Source of the DNA: an uncultured Akkermansia sp.
GTDB lineage: Bacteria > Verrucomicrobiota > Verrucomicrobiia > Verrucomicrobiales > Akkermansiaceae
DNA: 61,403 bases
NCBI GenBank assembly: GCA_905200945.1
Contig: CAJKMG010000017.1
Coordinates: 1 to 61,403, forward strand
Direction: 5' to 3'
In this document: piece by piece, positions 17,202 to 25,919 of the stretch
How the letters are laid out: each line of letters begins with the position of its first letter
Position numbering within the stretch: position 1 is the first letter of the stretch
Notes under the pieces: generated by a model
What the model was told of the DNA's origin: nothing
Seen by the model: the letters and a program-made list of their open reading frames with translations, nothing else
Database searches by the model: none
Translations under genes and position numbers: made by a program

Positions 17202-19358
17202 TTAAAAACTTTTGGAAGCATGACGAATCTTTCGCCAAAGGTAATTGTTGGCATCCTGCTCCCATCCTTTAATCCCTTTTGTAGGCCAGTTGACAAGAGC
17301 AGAAAGTTCATTTGCAAAGCTGTCTATCCAACCGACTTCGTTGTCAGGAACAAGTGTTTTGATGCGATCAAATGAGTTGAAATAATCTCCTGCCTTTTCA
17401 CGGTAATTCTGCTCCATTTCAGCGATCCGGTCATATTCCTTATCCAGCGCCTTCCCTTCTTGTTCCAGTTGTCGGATTTCGTTTCCCTCAGACCATTCTC
17501 GTAATTCCTGACGGGTCTTGAATGAAGAAATTATGTTGTCCACCTTCTCGAAAAAAAGTTTCTTCTTATCAATTTGCTCTGCTGCTTGTTGAATAATTTT
17601 CTGTTTAGATTGTCCTATCTCGCCGAGAATAGCATCTATTTTATACTTTTCACGAGCCTGCCGTTCTTCCGTTACAATCGGTTGAGCATAATAGTTTTTA
17701 CCTATTTCATAGGCGTAATCTCTGATTTCCTTCTCTGATGTCTTTAGGTAATCACTGACAGAGTCCTCCAGTTTATTTAGATTGGTGCGTTCCATGAGCA
17801 ATTTCCGCTTTTCATGTGATGCGATTTCTTGCACAAACTCTTTTTCCCGGATGGAGGTAGAAGGGTAAAGTTCCTGCCATTGGGCTATTTTTGCAATCAT
17901 GTCATTCAGGCTGTTGGCGACATGTTGCCATGAGTCCCGACAAGATTTCAGTAGAACGGAGTTATACCATACGGGAGAATAATATTTTCGCTGGCTATCG
18001 ACGATCACTTCTTCCATGATACACGGAGGAAACTTCAATTGGTCAATATATTGCTTTCTTGTTGCAACCTCTTGTCGAATAAACTCTTTGAATTTCTTAT
18101 CGTCCTGCGATGCCTTATTGATTTGGCCTCTAAGCCTTTTTTCTTGTTCCTCCCATTGGAAATAATCCAGCACCTTGGGTAATATTGCTGAAGCGTCCTT
18201 GCTTAATGGAGGAATACCCATGGCAGGGCTTTTTATTTTCTGGACAGAAGAATCTGATGTTCCTTGATCAATTTCAGGCGTGGAAGGTGGAGTAGATGGT
18301 ATGCCGTTACCTCCTGTTGTTTCTGACACAAGTTGATCAGGAGGCTCGGCCTTATCGGCGGATAATCGGGTTACCGTCCATATTCCGAGTATGATGATAA
18401 CCACCAGTAAACCGAGGGAAGCAACGATCAGAGTATTTTTCCGTGAATTTCCTTTGTGTAGCTTTTCTGGTTTCCCCTGTTGCAGCCATTCCTTCCACTG
18501 GCCGGCTGTCTGGCAACGCTCTTCAGGCCTGAGCCGCAGGTTCCGGTCAATGGATGCCAGCAGTTCCCGGGGCCATGGCTGGGAAAGAGCCACGCCCGAG
18601 AGCGGGGCGACATCATCCCGCATCAGCCTCCTGTCGGCCGATTCAACAGAAATTCCCGAGATCAACTCGTACCAGGTCGCGGCCAACGCATAGAAATCCG
18701 TCCATGGGCCGATTGCTCCTTTCCCGGTGATTTGTTCCGGGGAGGCATAGGCATACGAGAACTCTCCCTGAGTAATCGTACAGGTCACTTCCGGCTTGTT
18801 GAGCGCCGCCCCGAAGTCGATCAGCACAGGCACCCCCCGTTCATCAAAGAGGATGTTGCCGGGCTTGATGTCGCGATGATAAATCCCCTTGCCATGCAGA
18901 TAGTCCAGCCCATCCAGCAGGAACAGAAGCCACTCGGAGGCTTGCTCCGGGGTGATCGTGCTCTTCCCGGAAACGGCTTCGTCCATGCGTTCCCGCAGCG
19001 AACCGCCCTCCAGCCACGGCATCACGTAGAAGATGCTGCCATGGGACTCGAAGACATCGTAGACCCGGACGATACGTTCGTGGTTCAGCGAAGCCAGCGT
19101 TTGCGCTTCCTTGCGGAGTGAATCCATAGCCGTCCGGTAAGACTGCCGGGACGTATGAGGCAACGGGATGATCTCTCCTGTATTCGAATCCCGGCTGCAT
19201 AGCCCCAGAGGGAAACATTCCTTGAGAACAATGTTGCGTCTGAGCTGGCTGTCCCAGGCGATGTAGGTGATGCCGAAGCCTCCCTGGCCCAGCGCCTTGA
19301 GCAACTTGTAATTGCCCAGCAGAGTTCCCGGAGGCAATGAGAAGCCGGAGGCGTCCAT
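17202..19358 (-). CDS. Transmembrane Ser/Thr protein kinase (Hanks type)
   Basis: 718 aa from the ATG at 19358. The kinase domain (about 15-285) has LGQGGFGITY, the VAIK-like Lys in VLKECF, HRDIKPGN, DFGAA and ASPEQ, so it looks catalytically complete. One membrane helix (about 308-329, LIVASLGLLVVIIILGIW) follows. The C-terminal 330 residues are highly charged, probably coiled coil, and would lie outside the membrane. The HTH gene 4 bp upstream forms an operon with it. With the nearby zinc-ribbon, GYF_2 and membrane proteins it looks like the sensor kinase of this block; that link is inferred. Confidence 0.9.
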   Translation of the reverse strand: MDASGFSLPPGTLLGNYKLLKALGQGGFGITYIAWDSQLRRNIVLKECFPLGLCSRDSNTGEIIPLPHTSRQSYRTAMDSLRKEAQTLASLNHERIVRVYDVFESHGSIFYVMPWLEGGSLRERMDEAVSGKSTITPEQASEWLLFLLDGLDYLHGKGIYHRDIKPGNILFDERGVPVLIDFGAALNKPEVTCTITQGEFSYAYASPEQITGKGAIGPWTDFYALAATWYELISGISVESADRRLMRDDVAPLSGVALSQPWPRELLASIDRNLRLRPEERCQTAGQWKEWLQQGKPEKLHKGNSRKNTLIVASLGLLVVIIILGIWTVTRLSADKAEPPDQLVSETTGGNGIPSTPPSTPEIDQGTSDSSVQKIKSPAMGIPPLSKDASAILPKVLDYFQWEEQEKRLRGQINKASQDDKKFKEFIRQEVATRKQYIDQLKFPPCIMEEVIVDSQRKYYSPVWYNSVLLKSCRDSWQHVANSLNDMIAKIAQWQELYPSTSIREKEFVQEIASHEKRKLLMERTNLNKLEDSVSDYLKTSEKEIRDYAYEIGKNYYAQPIVTEERQAREKYKIDAILGEIGQSKQKIIQQAAEQIDKKKLFFEKVDNIISSFKTRQELREWSEGNEIRQLEQEGKALDKEYDRIAEMEQNYREKAGDYFNSFDRIKTLVPDNEVGWIDSFANELSALVNWPTKGIKGWEQDANNYLWRKIRHASKSF

Positions 19359-19362
19359 ACAA

Positions 19363-19719
19363 TCAGGCAAGCGGGGGATTGCCGAGCCTCGGCACTTCGT
19401 CGGCCAGGAACTCCTTCAGGGTCTTGCCCTGGGCGAAAGCTTTTTTCTCAAGAACCTTGCGGGTATCCGGATCGAGCTTCAGGGTAATCAGAGTTTCCTC
19501 TTCCACCTGCACCCGGCTCGGAAGGGTCAACGGGAGCTGCTTGATGAGTTCCCGGATGATGTGTTCCTTGGCGGCGGGAATGGGCTTTTTCGCCATCCAG
19601 TTGCGGACGGTCGCTTCTGTCACGAAACATCGTTCGGCGAGCCATGCGTAGTCGAAACCGTTGGCCTTGAGCCACAGCTTGACATTCATTTTCAGCTCAT
19701 CCTGATTCACTCCCGCCAT
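19363..19719 (-). CDS. DNA-binding protein: HTH plus ribbon-helix-helix-like tail
   Basis: 118 aa from the ATG at 19719; a TTG-initiated form would start at 19755. Residues 15-45 form a helix-turn-helix (YAWLAERCFVTEATVRNWM). Residues 75-112 look like a ribbon-helix-helix unit (LITLKLDPDTRKVLEKKAF). Combining the two in one small protein is uncommon. It is the first gene of the operon with the transmembrane kinase and is divergent from the 19802 gene, so it probably controls this intergenic region. Confidence 0.7.
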   Translation of the reverse strand: MAGVNQDELKMNVKLWLKANGFDYAWLAERCFVTEATVRNWMAKKPIPAAKEHIIRELIKQLPLTLPSRVQVEEETLITLKLDPDTRKVLEKKAFAQGKTLKEFLADEVPRLGNPPLA

Positions 19720-19801
19720 GTTTCGGAATGTAGCACTATCGCTCAGGAATGGCAATACGGTTATATAACATCCCTATTTTTGAGATTAAAATGAGATTTT
19801 C

Positions 19802-20392
19802 ATGTTGACTAAAATCGTAAAAAGGAGATATACAGGCAATGTAAACGAGATGCCGGCAATGAAAAGTATCATCCAGTTCACCTGTCCCCGATGCGGAGGC
19901 CATCAACTGATGCTCGTCGAACGGGCCATGCACCGTTATGTCGTCCAGAGTCTGGAGGCCGATCGTCAGGGAGGGCTGGCTGTCGGACACAAGGTTCTGG
20001 TGGACGATTTATGCGGAGAGCCGCTGGGGTACCGCTGCGCGGACTGCCGTCATCCGGATTGCCATGGGAATGATTCATCGGAAGGGTTTCAATGGCATTC
20101 CCTGAAGGAAGTGCAAAGCGCCGGAGTCATCGCCTGGCCGGACGGGATGGAAACGGTAGAGCACCGGTGCATGGTTTGTTTCCCCGACGGGAAGATGACG
20201 CCTGTGATCGTCGAGGTCGTTCATCCCGGTACTCTCACCGAGAAGGAACGCCGCACCGTTCTGGAACGGGAGCAGGCAGCGCATGGCATTCTGATCAGCC
20301 AGTCGGATTCCGGGATTCGAACGTTGGCCTGCCGCAACTGGAAGCGGGTCAAGAGGCATGTCCTGCAATCAATCAACACATCTGTTTTATGA
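19802..20392 (+). CDS. Zinc-ribbon protein of unknown function
   Basis: Up to 196 aa; alternative ATGs at 19850 and 19859 would place a start immediately before FTCPRCGG. Cys pairs CPRC and CADC, a CHG-type His/Cys stretch and a late CMVC suggest zinc binding. No known enzymatic motif. It overlaps the next membrane-protein gene by ATGA, so the two are coupled. It is divergent from the HTH-kinase operon. Confidence 0.65.
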   Translation: MLTKIVKRRYTGNVNEMPAMKSIIQFTCPRCGGHQLMLVERAMHRYVVQSLEADRQGGLAVGHKVLVDDLCGEPLGYRCADCRHPDCHGNDSSEGFQWHSLKEVQSAGVIAWPDGMETVEHRCMVCFPDGKMTPVIVEVVHPGTLTEKERRTVLEREQAAHGILISQSDSGIRTLACRNWKRVKRHVLQSINTSVL

Positions 20393-20796
20393 CTACGACT
20401 TCCATACTGGCGGAAATCAATCCCTATGTTTTCATAAGAAGCGCGCAGGAATTGCAAAAAACAGAAACAGGAAGAGAGATTCTGTTTACATTGCTCTCCT
20501 CCGGATTGTTTGGTTTTGCGATCTTCCTGGCGCTCTACTGGTTGTCCGAGCATAAAGAGCCGGCGGCAATCAAGGACTTCAAGACGATTGCCATTGTATT
20601 CGCCGTGGTCGATCTCATCCTTGCCGTGATAGACTCCGGTTTTCTTGCTTTGCTGGAATTGGCGGCCATTGTCCTGGTTGCTCATAAAGTTCTGAATTTC
20701 ACACTGGGCAAATCATTCGGGGTATTAGGCATCAGTATGGGGATTTCTCTTGTCGGAGGAGTTCTGGCAGCAGTGATTTTGGGTGTAGAGATATAG
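20389..20796 (+). CDS. Small integral membrane protein
   Basis: 135 aa, starting at the ATG that overlaps the previous stop (ATGA). There are three or four hydrophobic segments, about 32-52, 66-95 and 103-133. Not a family that I recognise. It probably sits in the inner membrane with the other products of this block. Confidence 0.65.
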   Translation: MTTTSILAEINPYVFIRSAQELQKTETGREILFTLLSSGLFGFAIFLALYWLSEHKEPAAIKDFKTIAIVFAVVDLILAVIDSGFLALLELAAIVLVAHKVLNFTLGKSFGVLGISMGISLVGGVLAAVILGVEI

Positions 20797-20904
20797 AAAT
20801 ATTCTTACGTCACTCTTTGCGGTATTTTGGCTCTAACTCTTTTCGCATCTTATCATGCAGGCAAGATTCTGCCTGGATGGAATTAACACAAATACAACAT
20901 AACA

Positions 20905-21678
20905 ATGGATACAGTACGCCAGAGACAAGGACTTGGGATAAAAAGGAGCATGCTTACTGCTCTGTTGATGGGGTTTTGCTGCCTTTTTTATGCCCCTGAA
21001 GCGTTTTCTCAAGATGAGCCCGGTGCTCCTCCGAAAAAGTCTGGTTTGGCTGAAGATATGGCTAAGGGTATTGCGCAAGCCGATCAGAGATATGGACAGC
21101 AGCTCTATGATCAGTATATGGGAGGAGCCACTACAGCCAAGGAACGTGCTATAGGAGCCCTACGGATGGAGAATGCTATTGCTGAAGCTGAGGGAAAGGG
21201 TGATTCGGCCCAGGCTAATGCGCTGCGCCAGCAGCTTGCTATGGCTCAGAGCAACAATGAATGGTCGACAGGTCATTTACAGCAGAAAGCAAATGCCGGG
21301 GATACAAGAGCACAGAGAGAACTGGATGAATACTACGCATTCATGAAAACCGTGGAAGTCTCTTCTCCTGCGGATTCGTTTCCATTCTTCATCAGCATCA
21401 TATCCGGCCTGTTATTATACGGGTATATTGTGCTGCTTTCTCCCAAGGATGCTAGAATAAACCGGAAAACATTGATCCCGTGGTGTGTTGGCCTGGCCGT
21501 CTTCGATATGCTTGGCAACTGGGTGAACCAGTCATGGCTCTTTCTCTTCGTTGAAATCCTGGTCATCCTTGTAGTCACCCGGAATTTCCAATGCTCATGG
21601 AAACGTTCCTTTGCCATCCTGGGCCTCATGCTTGTCTCAATACTTATCTTGGGAGGACTGTTGCCATTATTCCTCTGA
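20905..21678 (+). CDS. Membrane protein with signal peptide and C-terminal helices
   Basis: 257 aa. An N-terminal signal or anchor (about 15-36, ending EAFSQ) is followed by a soluble, helical, Ala/Gln-rich region (about 40-150; EWSTGHLQQKANAGDTRAQRELDEYY resembles one Sel1/TPR unit) and then four hydrophobic segments (about 158-257). Function unknown. A small inverted repeat (CAGGCA/TGCCTG, about 20,858-20,877) precedes it. Confidence 0.65.
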   Translation: MDTVRQRQGLGIKRSMLTALLMGFCCLFYAPEAFSQDEPGAPPKKSGLAEDMAKGIAQADQRYGQQLYDQYMGGATTAKERAIGALRMENAIAEAEGKGDSAQANALRQQLAMAQSNNEWSTGHLQQKANAGDTRAQRELDEYYAFMKTVEVSSPADSFPFFISIISGLLLYGYIVLLSPKDARINRKTLIPWCVGLAVFDMLGNWVNQSWLFLFVEILVILVVTRNFQCSWKRSFAILGLMLVSILILGGLLPLFL

Positions 21679-21723
21679 AGCGCTTTCTCTCGTTCGGTTC
21701 ATGAATCTACACCTTTGATTCTT

Positions 21724-22515
21724 ATGATTTCCTATTACCTTGTTCGACCGGGCAGCACACAGGAAGGACCTTTTTCCGAAGACGAGCTAAAAGGACTCTA
21801 CCATCAGCGGCTTCTGCCTCCCGGGTCTTACGTCTGGACAGAAGGATGGGCTCAATGGCGTCCCTGTGAAGATGCCTTTGAATGGTTTATTTCCAGCGCC
21901 AAGCTGCCGCCTCTTCCTCCACATTCCGGTTCAGAAGATACGACATCCCATTCGAACACATCGTCTGCTCATGCGGAACAACACGAGAAAGCCTTTTCTC
22001 CAGATGAAATGAAGGCATCGACGGCAAAGGAATACAGGTCCTTGTCAGATTGGATGCAGAACCATGAAATTCTGAATCAGATCCATCGATGGGGCTTGCG
22101 GGCATTACAGGTGAAAGGGCAAACATACGGAGTAAACCATTATACGATCTGTGTTATCGGCCTAATGCTGATAGTCGTCATTCTTTCGTTTGGTACGAAG
22201 AAGCCTGCGGCTCCTCGATATGAATCAAATGCCTGGATACAGAACAATACGGGCGGGGGCTACAATTCGGACTATCAATTGCAACAGATGATTCGTGCGG
22301 CCAATAACTTTTACGAAAACAATGCCATGGAGATCTGCAAAAAATGCGGAGGAAGCGGAGTTGTAACGCCGGGCAGCGGAAGGGCTCTCTGGAATCGAAC
22401 GGAATCAAATCAATACCGCATGCCTTGCCCGCAATGTGGCGGAGCTGGTGAAGTACCACGATCCCGGAATTCGGGACGTTTCAATGACGGCACTTATCAG
22501 GGAAGCAGCTGGTAA
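21724..22515 (+). CDS. GYF_2-domain membrane protein with DnaJ-type zinc repeats
   Basis: 263 aa from the ATG at 21724. The N-terminal GYF_2 (DUF4339) domain (about 1-55) has YYLVRPGSTQEGPFSEDEL and VWTEGWAQW. A Ser/His-rich linker and one membrane segment (about 138-158) follow, then two zinc-finger-like repeats, CKKCGGSGVV and CPQCGGAGEV, as in the DnaJ cysteine-rich region. GYF_2 domains bind partners or peptides. The next two genes reuse this N-terminal module with different tails. Confidence 0.75.
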   Translation: MISYYLVRPGSTQEGPFSEDELKGLYHQRLLPPGSYVWTEGWAQWRPCEDAFEWFISSAKLPPLPPHSGSEDTTSHSNTSSAHAEQHEKAFSPDEMKASTAKEYRSLSDWMQNHEILNQIHRWGLRALQVKGQTYGVNHYTICVIGLMLIVVILSFGTKKPAAPRYESNAWIQNNTGGGYNSDYQLQQMIRAANNFYENNAMEICKKCGGSGVVTPGSGRALWNRTESNQYRMPCPQCGGAGEVPRSRNSGRFNDGTYQGSSW

Positions 22516-22667
22516 ACTCTGACAAAATCATGAACGATTATCATATAACACGCCCCGATGGTACTCAGGAAGGACCGTTCTCGGAGGAAGAATTAAAAGA
22601 ACTCTACCGGAACAGGAAGCTTCCGCAAGACTCTCTGGTATGGACTCCCGGCTGGGATACATGGAAA
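22478..22667 (+). repeat. 190-bp direct repeat, copy 1 (GYF_2 module)
   Basis: Spans the last codons of the 21724 gene, the intergenic gap and the first 46 codons of the 22530 gene. Copy 2 is 23217-23406, the same length and highly similar. Confidence 0.85.
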
Positions 22668-23138
22668 ATTTGTCAAGATACGTTCTCCTGGTATGCAGTA
22701 CCTCCTCCCTTGCCAATATCGATAGCACCACCACCAATACCAGCCGATTACATAGCCGTTATTAATGAAAATCTTATGGAGCAGTCCAATACTGGGGGTG
22801 CAGTTTCGGGTATATGGGAAGGAGTATGTATAAATACAACATATGGGGGCAGTGCTCCAATAGAAATAAGTATACAACAAAATGATAATATAATTATCGG
22901 TTATATTTCGATTAAAGGTAATGAATTGGGAGGTAGTGGTGAAATAAGTGGCATGACCAATGGGAATTCTATTACATTCACCTCTCCCGGCGATAACGAC
23001 ACCATGACAGGTATCCAATGGGAAGGAGTTATTACCGGGGAAGAAATAAATGGAACCTATTTGGTAAATCCATCCTTGCATGGAATCTCTATTGGGATGG
23101 AACAGCAATACGGAGTCTTCAATGCAAAAAGACAATAG
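22530..23138 (+). CDS. GYF_2-domain protein with unique beta-rich tail
   Basis: 202 aa. The N-terminal 55 residues are a GYF_2 domain nearly identical to that of the 23269 gene (YHITRPDGTQEGPFSEEEL, LVWTPGWDTWK). A Pro-rich linker (PPPLPISIAPPPIP) follows, then about 115 residues rich in Gly, Ile and Asn that look like a beta sandwich (SGIWEGVCIN...EISIQQNDNIIIGYISIKG). There is no membrane segment. The tail has lower GC than the module, suggesting a separate origin. Confidence 0.75.
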   Translation: MNDYHITRPDGTQEGPFSEEELKELYRNRKLPQDSLVWTPGWDTWKICQDTFSWYAVPPPLPISIAPPPIPADYIAVINENLMEQSNTGGAVSGIWEGVCINTTYGGSAPIEISIQQNDNIIIGYISIKGNELGGSGEISGMTNGNSITFTSPGDNDTMTGIQWEGVITGEEINGTYLVNPSLHGISIGMEQQYGVFNAKRQ

Positions 23139-23216
23139 TACGATAAAGTAATATCGCATGCTTCTCTCATAATGCGAAAGTGCATAAGTATATGCATACA
23201 ATCTGAAATTCAGTAT

Positions 23217-23406
23217 GTTTCAATGACGGTTCTTATCAGGGAAGCGACTGATAAACTCTGGCAAAATCATGAACGATTATCATATAACACGCCCCGATGG
23301 TACGCAGGAAGGACCGTTCTCGGAAGAAGAATTGAAGAAACTATATCAGGATAGGAAGCTTCCGCCGAATTCCCTGGTATGGACTCCAGGTTGGGCAACA
23401 TGGAAA
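23217..23406 (+). repeat. 190-bp direct repeat, copy 2 (GYF_2 module)
   Basis: Equivalent to 22478-22667. It includes an untranslated remnant of the last residues of the 21724-type gene (FNDGSYQGSD then stop) before the 23269 start, showing that the duplicated unit began inside the preceding gene. Confidence 0.85.
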
Positions 23407-24006
23407 GCTTGTGAAGATGCGTTCTCCTGGTATGTAGCTCCACCGTCTCCACCAACAACTGCAACACTACCACCATTGCCCGTTGTACTGAACAATGGTC
23501 AGGAAAAGAAAACCTCTCTCTTCCTGCAGGATGCATGGTTACATATGGCAATAGGAGTCGGTTTAATTGTGGTTTTTGTGATCTGCATCAATTTATGGCC
23601 TCAAGTGAGATTCTGGCGCTTTCTGATATTAATAGGTGCAGTTTTTATATTCAAAGGCTTTGGATCGTTCCGGAAGCATTCCAGAGCGAAAGGAGGAGAA
23701 ACACAGGCTGCACCTGTTCGTTCCGTCCATACTCATGGGCGACATAAAAGCAGCATCATTGCAGGTTTGCTGGCTATTTTCCTGTGGCCCGTCGGCGCTC
23801 ATAAATTCTACAATGGAAGCTGGGGGTGGGGGATCATATATATTATGATCATTGTTGCTGCATTCATTAATCCTAATCCGGCGCTTGGGATTTTATGGAT
23901 TTCCGAATTCATCCTTGCTCTCATTCAAGGCATATGGTGGCTGGCAAACCCGGTCGCTTATCATAGAAAGCACAATGAAACCACACCAGCCCCGATGAAG
24001 TGGTAA
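23269..24006 (+). CDS. GYF_2 + TM2-domain membrane protein
   Basis: 245 aa. The GYF_2 domain (about 1-55) is nearly identical to the previous gene. Two hydrophobic segments (about 89-125) follow, then a TM2-type domain (about 160-225) with HKSSIIAGLLAIFLWPVGAHKFYNGSWGWGI; the G.H.FY.G motif is typical of TM2. Such proteins sit in the inner membrane with the GYF_2 domain in the cytoplasm, where it could contact kinase or partner proteins. Confidence 0.8.
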   Translation: MNDYHITRPDGTQEGPFSEEELKKLYQDRKLPPNSLVWTPGWATWKACEDAFSWYVAPPSPPTTATLPPLPVVLNNGQEKKTSLFLQDAWLHMAIGVGLIVVFVICINLWPQVRFWRFLILIGAVFIFKGFGSFRKHSRAKGGETQAAPVRSVHTHGRHKSSIIAGLLAIFLWPVGAHKFYNGSWGWGIIYIMIIVAAFINPNPALGILWISEFILALIQGIWWLANPVAYHRKHNETTPAPMKW

Positions 24007-24027
24007 TGAAAAGGAAGAGATCACTTC

Positions 24028-24366
24028 ATGAAAGAGAAATCAATCAAACAACCGTGGCCCCGGAGTGTGAAAATCACTGTTTGGGTTCTGAGCATCTTGC
24101 TCCTTGCCAGCTTCGCCTGTTGGAGAGAGATGACACATCGCAATATCAAGCAGGAGCAAGTAGCAGCTGAACTCTTGAGTGCAAATATCGAGCTGAAAAA
24201 AGAGAATGATATAATCAATTGGGTTTTCGAGCCAGAGCTAAATACCTCTGATCCTACACATCCGACAGAAGAATATATCAGGCGGCAGGAGGATCGGTTC
24301 CGTACACTCGGCCTGGCAGGTGCTTACCGACATATATGGTCGGATAAGTATCCAGTCAAAAAATGA
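24028..24366 (+). CDS. Small membrane-anchored protein, KQPWPRS family (1)
   Basis: 112 aa. The N-terminus MKEKSIKQPWPRSVK is followed by a hydrophobic segment (ITVWVLSILLLASFAC) that ends in a cysteine, either a membrane anchor or a lipobox-like site. The rest is a charged helix (NIKQEQVAAELLSANIELKK) and a tail (TEEYIRRQEDRFRTLGLAGAYRHIWSDKYPVK). The 24447 gene is a full-length paralogue. The hairpin at 24377-24409 ends it. Confidence 0.6.
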   Translation: MKEKSIKQPWPRSVKITVWVLSILLLASFACWREMTHRNIKQEQVAAELLSANIELKKENDIINWVFEPELNTSDPTHPTEEYIRRQEDRFRTLGLAGAYRHIWSDKYPVKK

Positions 24367-24376
24367 ATTAATCCCG

Positions 24377-24409
24377 ACACCCCGGTACAGAGCCTCTGTG
24401 CCGGGGTGT
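24377..24409 (+). terminator. Terminator after 24028 gene
   Basis: ACACCCCGGTACAG and CTGTGCCGGGGTGT form a 14-bp stem with one G-T pair and a 5-nt loop, followed by TGATTTT. Terminators of the same form (stem + TGATTTT) follow several genes of this family. Confidence 0.8.
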
Positions 24410-24446
24410 TGATTTTAGAAACCAATCTGTAGAAAGGAAAGATACA

Positions 24447-24770
24447 ATGAATAAATGGCCCCTCAGTGCAAAGATTACAGTATGGGTTCTGGGTGTGGCG
24501 TTCTGTGCCGTTTTTGCCTGCACGGGAGAGACGGCTCATCGTAACATCAAGCTGGAACAAATTACAGACGAATTGGCGAACGCAAATGTCGAGCTGAAAG
24601 AAAAGAACGATATATGTAATTTGGGTATCGAGATAAAGCTGAATTCTACTGATCCACCATTTCCAACAGAAGAATATTTCAGGCAGCAAGAGGTTTTATT
24701 TCGCAAACTCGGACTGGCAGATACTTATCGACGCATCTGGGTGGAGAAATATCCAGTAAAAATGAATTAG
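24447..24770 (+). CDS. Small membrane-anchored protein, KQPWPRS family (2)
   Basis: 107 aa. Paralogue of the 24028 product over the whole length: hydrophobic anchor ITVWVLGVAFCAVFAC, then HRNIKLEQITDELANANVELKEKNDI and the closing YRRIWVEKYPVK. The leader is shorter (MNKWPLSAK). A degraded relative of the family terminator follows at about 24,780-24,812. No known domain. Confidence 0.6.
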   Translation: MNKWPLSAKITVWVLGVAFCAVFACTGETAHRNIKLEQITDELANANVELKEKNDICNLGIEIKLNSTDPPFPTEEYFRQQEVLFRKLGLADTYRRIWVEKYPVKMN

Positions 24771-24842
24771 TCACAACATCCCGGCGCAGAACCTCTGTAA
24801 GGAGTGTTACTTTAACAATTAACCCAGACCAGAAAGAAAACT

Positions 24843-25178
24843 ATGAAGAAGAATATCGTTATTGTCATACTTAGTGTGCTACTGGCAGTTTCATTCATAT
24901 GGCAAATACAGCCTGAGGCACCTGTTGCGGACGTACGGCATGTCGACTCTTCAAGTTACATTGATATGGAGAACCTCCCTATGCCGTGGAACATGAAGAG
25001 TAGTGAAAATCGATGGACTGGGAAGAGGCTTTTATTGAAGCTGAGAGAGCAAGCGGCCAAACACCCGGAGGACTTTGTATCGTTACAGGAGGCAATGAAA
25101 GAGAATAGCGACGCGAATCCGGACGAAGCTTCTATAAGGCGCATGATTCATCGTGACTTAGAGGATTTCTGGTATTGA
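24843..25178 (+). CDS. Small membrane-anchored protein with HPEDF tail (3)
   Basis: 111 aa. The N-terminal anchor MKKNIVIVILSVLLAVSFIW is of a different type. The C-terminal half carries LREQAAKHPEDFVSLQEA and ends DLEDFWY. The tail motif is shared with the 25211 and 25593 genes. Probably inner-membrane anchored with a soluble tail. Function unknown. Confidence 0.6.
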   Translation: MKKNIVIVILSVLLAVSFIWQIQPEAPVADVRHVDSSSYIDMENLPMPWNMKSSENRWTGKRLLLKLREQAAKHPEDFVSLQEAMKENSDANPDEASIRRMIHRDLEDFWY

Positions 25179-25210
25179 TACACTAAAACTTGAATAAAAT
25201 AAACTCTATT

Positions 25211-25516
25211 ATGAGAAAGAATATTATTATTTTATTTGGTGCAGCATTGATCCCTATTGTTTTGGGTTTGCAACCGATTGATCCAATACATGATCGGTAC
25301 ATAGATAAGGAGCACTTTCCTGAAGCATGGCAATGGAGGAATCGCTTAAACCGTGAGTCAGTCGAACTGATGGCAAAGAAGCTGAGAGAGCAAGCAGTCA
25401 AACACCCAGAGGACTTTGTATCGTTACAGGAAGCAGAGTCCAAGAACTCTTACTCGGACGACGCTTATGTAACGCTCCTAATACAGTATGGCTTGGAGAA
25501 ATACTGGAACGAATAA
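25211..25516 (+). CDS. Small membrane-anchored protein with HPEDF tail (4)
   Basis: 101 aa from the ATG at 25211 (MRKNIIILFGAALIP). Membrane anchor (about 1-20), a short region with HFPEAWQWRNRLN, then LREQAVKHPEDFVSLQEA and a C-terminal LEKYWNE. Close paralogue of the preceding gene. An imperfect hairpin with TGATTTT follows at about 25,521-25,561. Confidence 0.6.
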   Translation: MRKNIIILFGAALIPIVLGLQPIDPIHDRYIDKEHFPEAWQWRNRLNRESVELMAKKLREQAVKHPEDFVSLQEAESKNSYSDDAYVTLLIQYGLEKYWNE

Positions 25517-25592
25517 GGTACAACACCACGGGGTATTCTTCTGTATTGTGGTATTGATTTTCTGAACAACTCAAAGAAAGGAGATTCTTATT

Positions 25593-25913
25593 ATGAAAGA
25601 GAAACCAATCAAACAACCGTGGCCCCGGAGTGCGAAGATCACTGTGTGGGCACTAAGTATTCTATTAGTTCCATCTATGTTCTATGCCCTTGTTGTAGAA
25701 CCTAGTCCTTGTAGATGTTACTCCTCGATTGTGTTTCCTCCACCAAAACCGAGTTGTCTTCCTGTGGTTGAGAGTCTAGCAGACAGACTCAAAGACCAAA
25801 GGACCAGGCACCCGGAGGACTTTCCTTCTCCTCGAACGGATGAGGAAAAGTTTATCAAAGAGATTCTGGATTCGGAAAATACAAAGGAATATCTGCAAGC
25901 TATCGGATACTAA
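25593..25913 (+). CDS. Small mosaic protein: KQPWPRS leader with HPEDF tail (5)
   Basis: 106 aa. The leader MKEKPIKQPWPRSAK-ITVWALSILL is that of the 24028 type, but the tail (DRLKDQRTRHPEDFPSPRTDEE) belongs to the 24843/25211 type, so it joins the two subfamilies. A Cys/Pro-rich spacer (PCRCYSSIVFPPPKPSC) sits between them. It is followed by a strong family-type terminator. Confidence 0.65.
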   Translation: MKEKPIKQPWPRSAKITVWALSILLVPSMFYALVVEPSPCRCYSSIVFPPPKPSCLPVVESLADRLKDQRTRHPEDFPSPRTDEEKFIKEILDSENTKEYLQAIGY

Positions 25914-25919
25914 TAGCCC

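Noticed and set aside
20092..20388. Upstream extension of the 20389 membrane protein
   Set aside because: The extension overlaps the zinc-ribbon gene in another frame. The ATGA overlap at 20389 is the better start.
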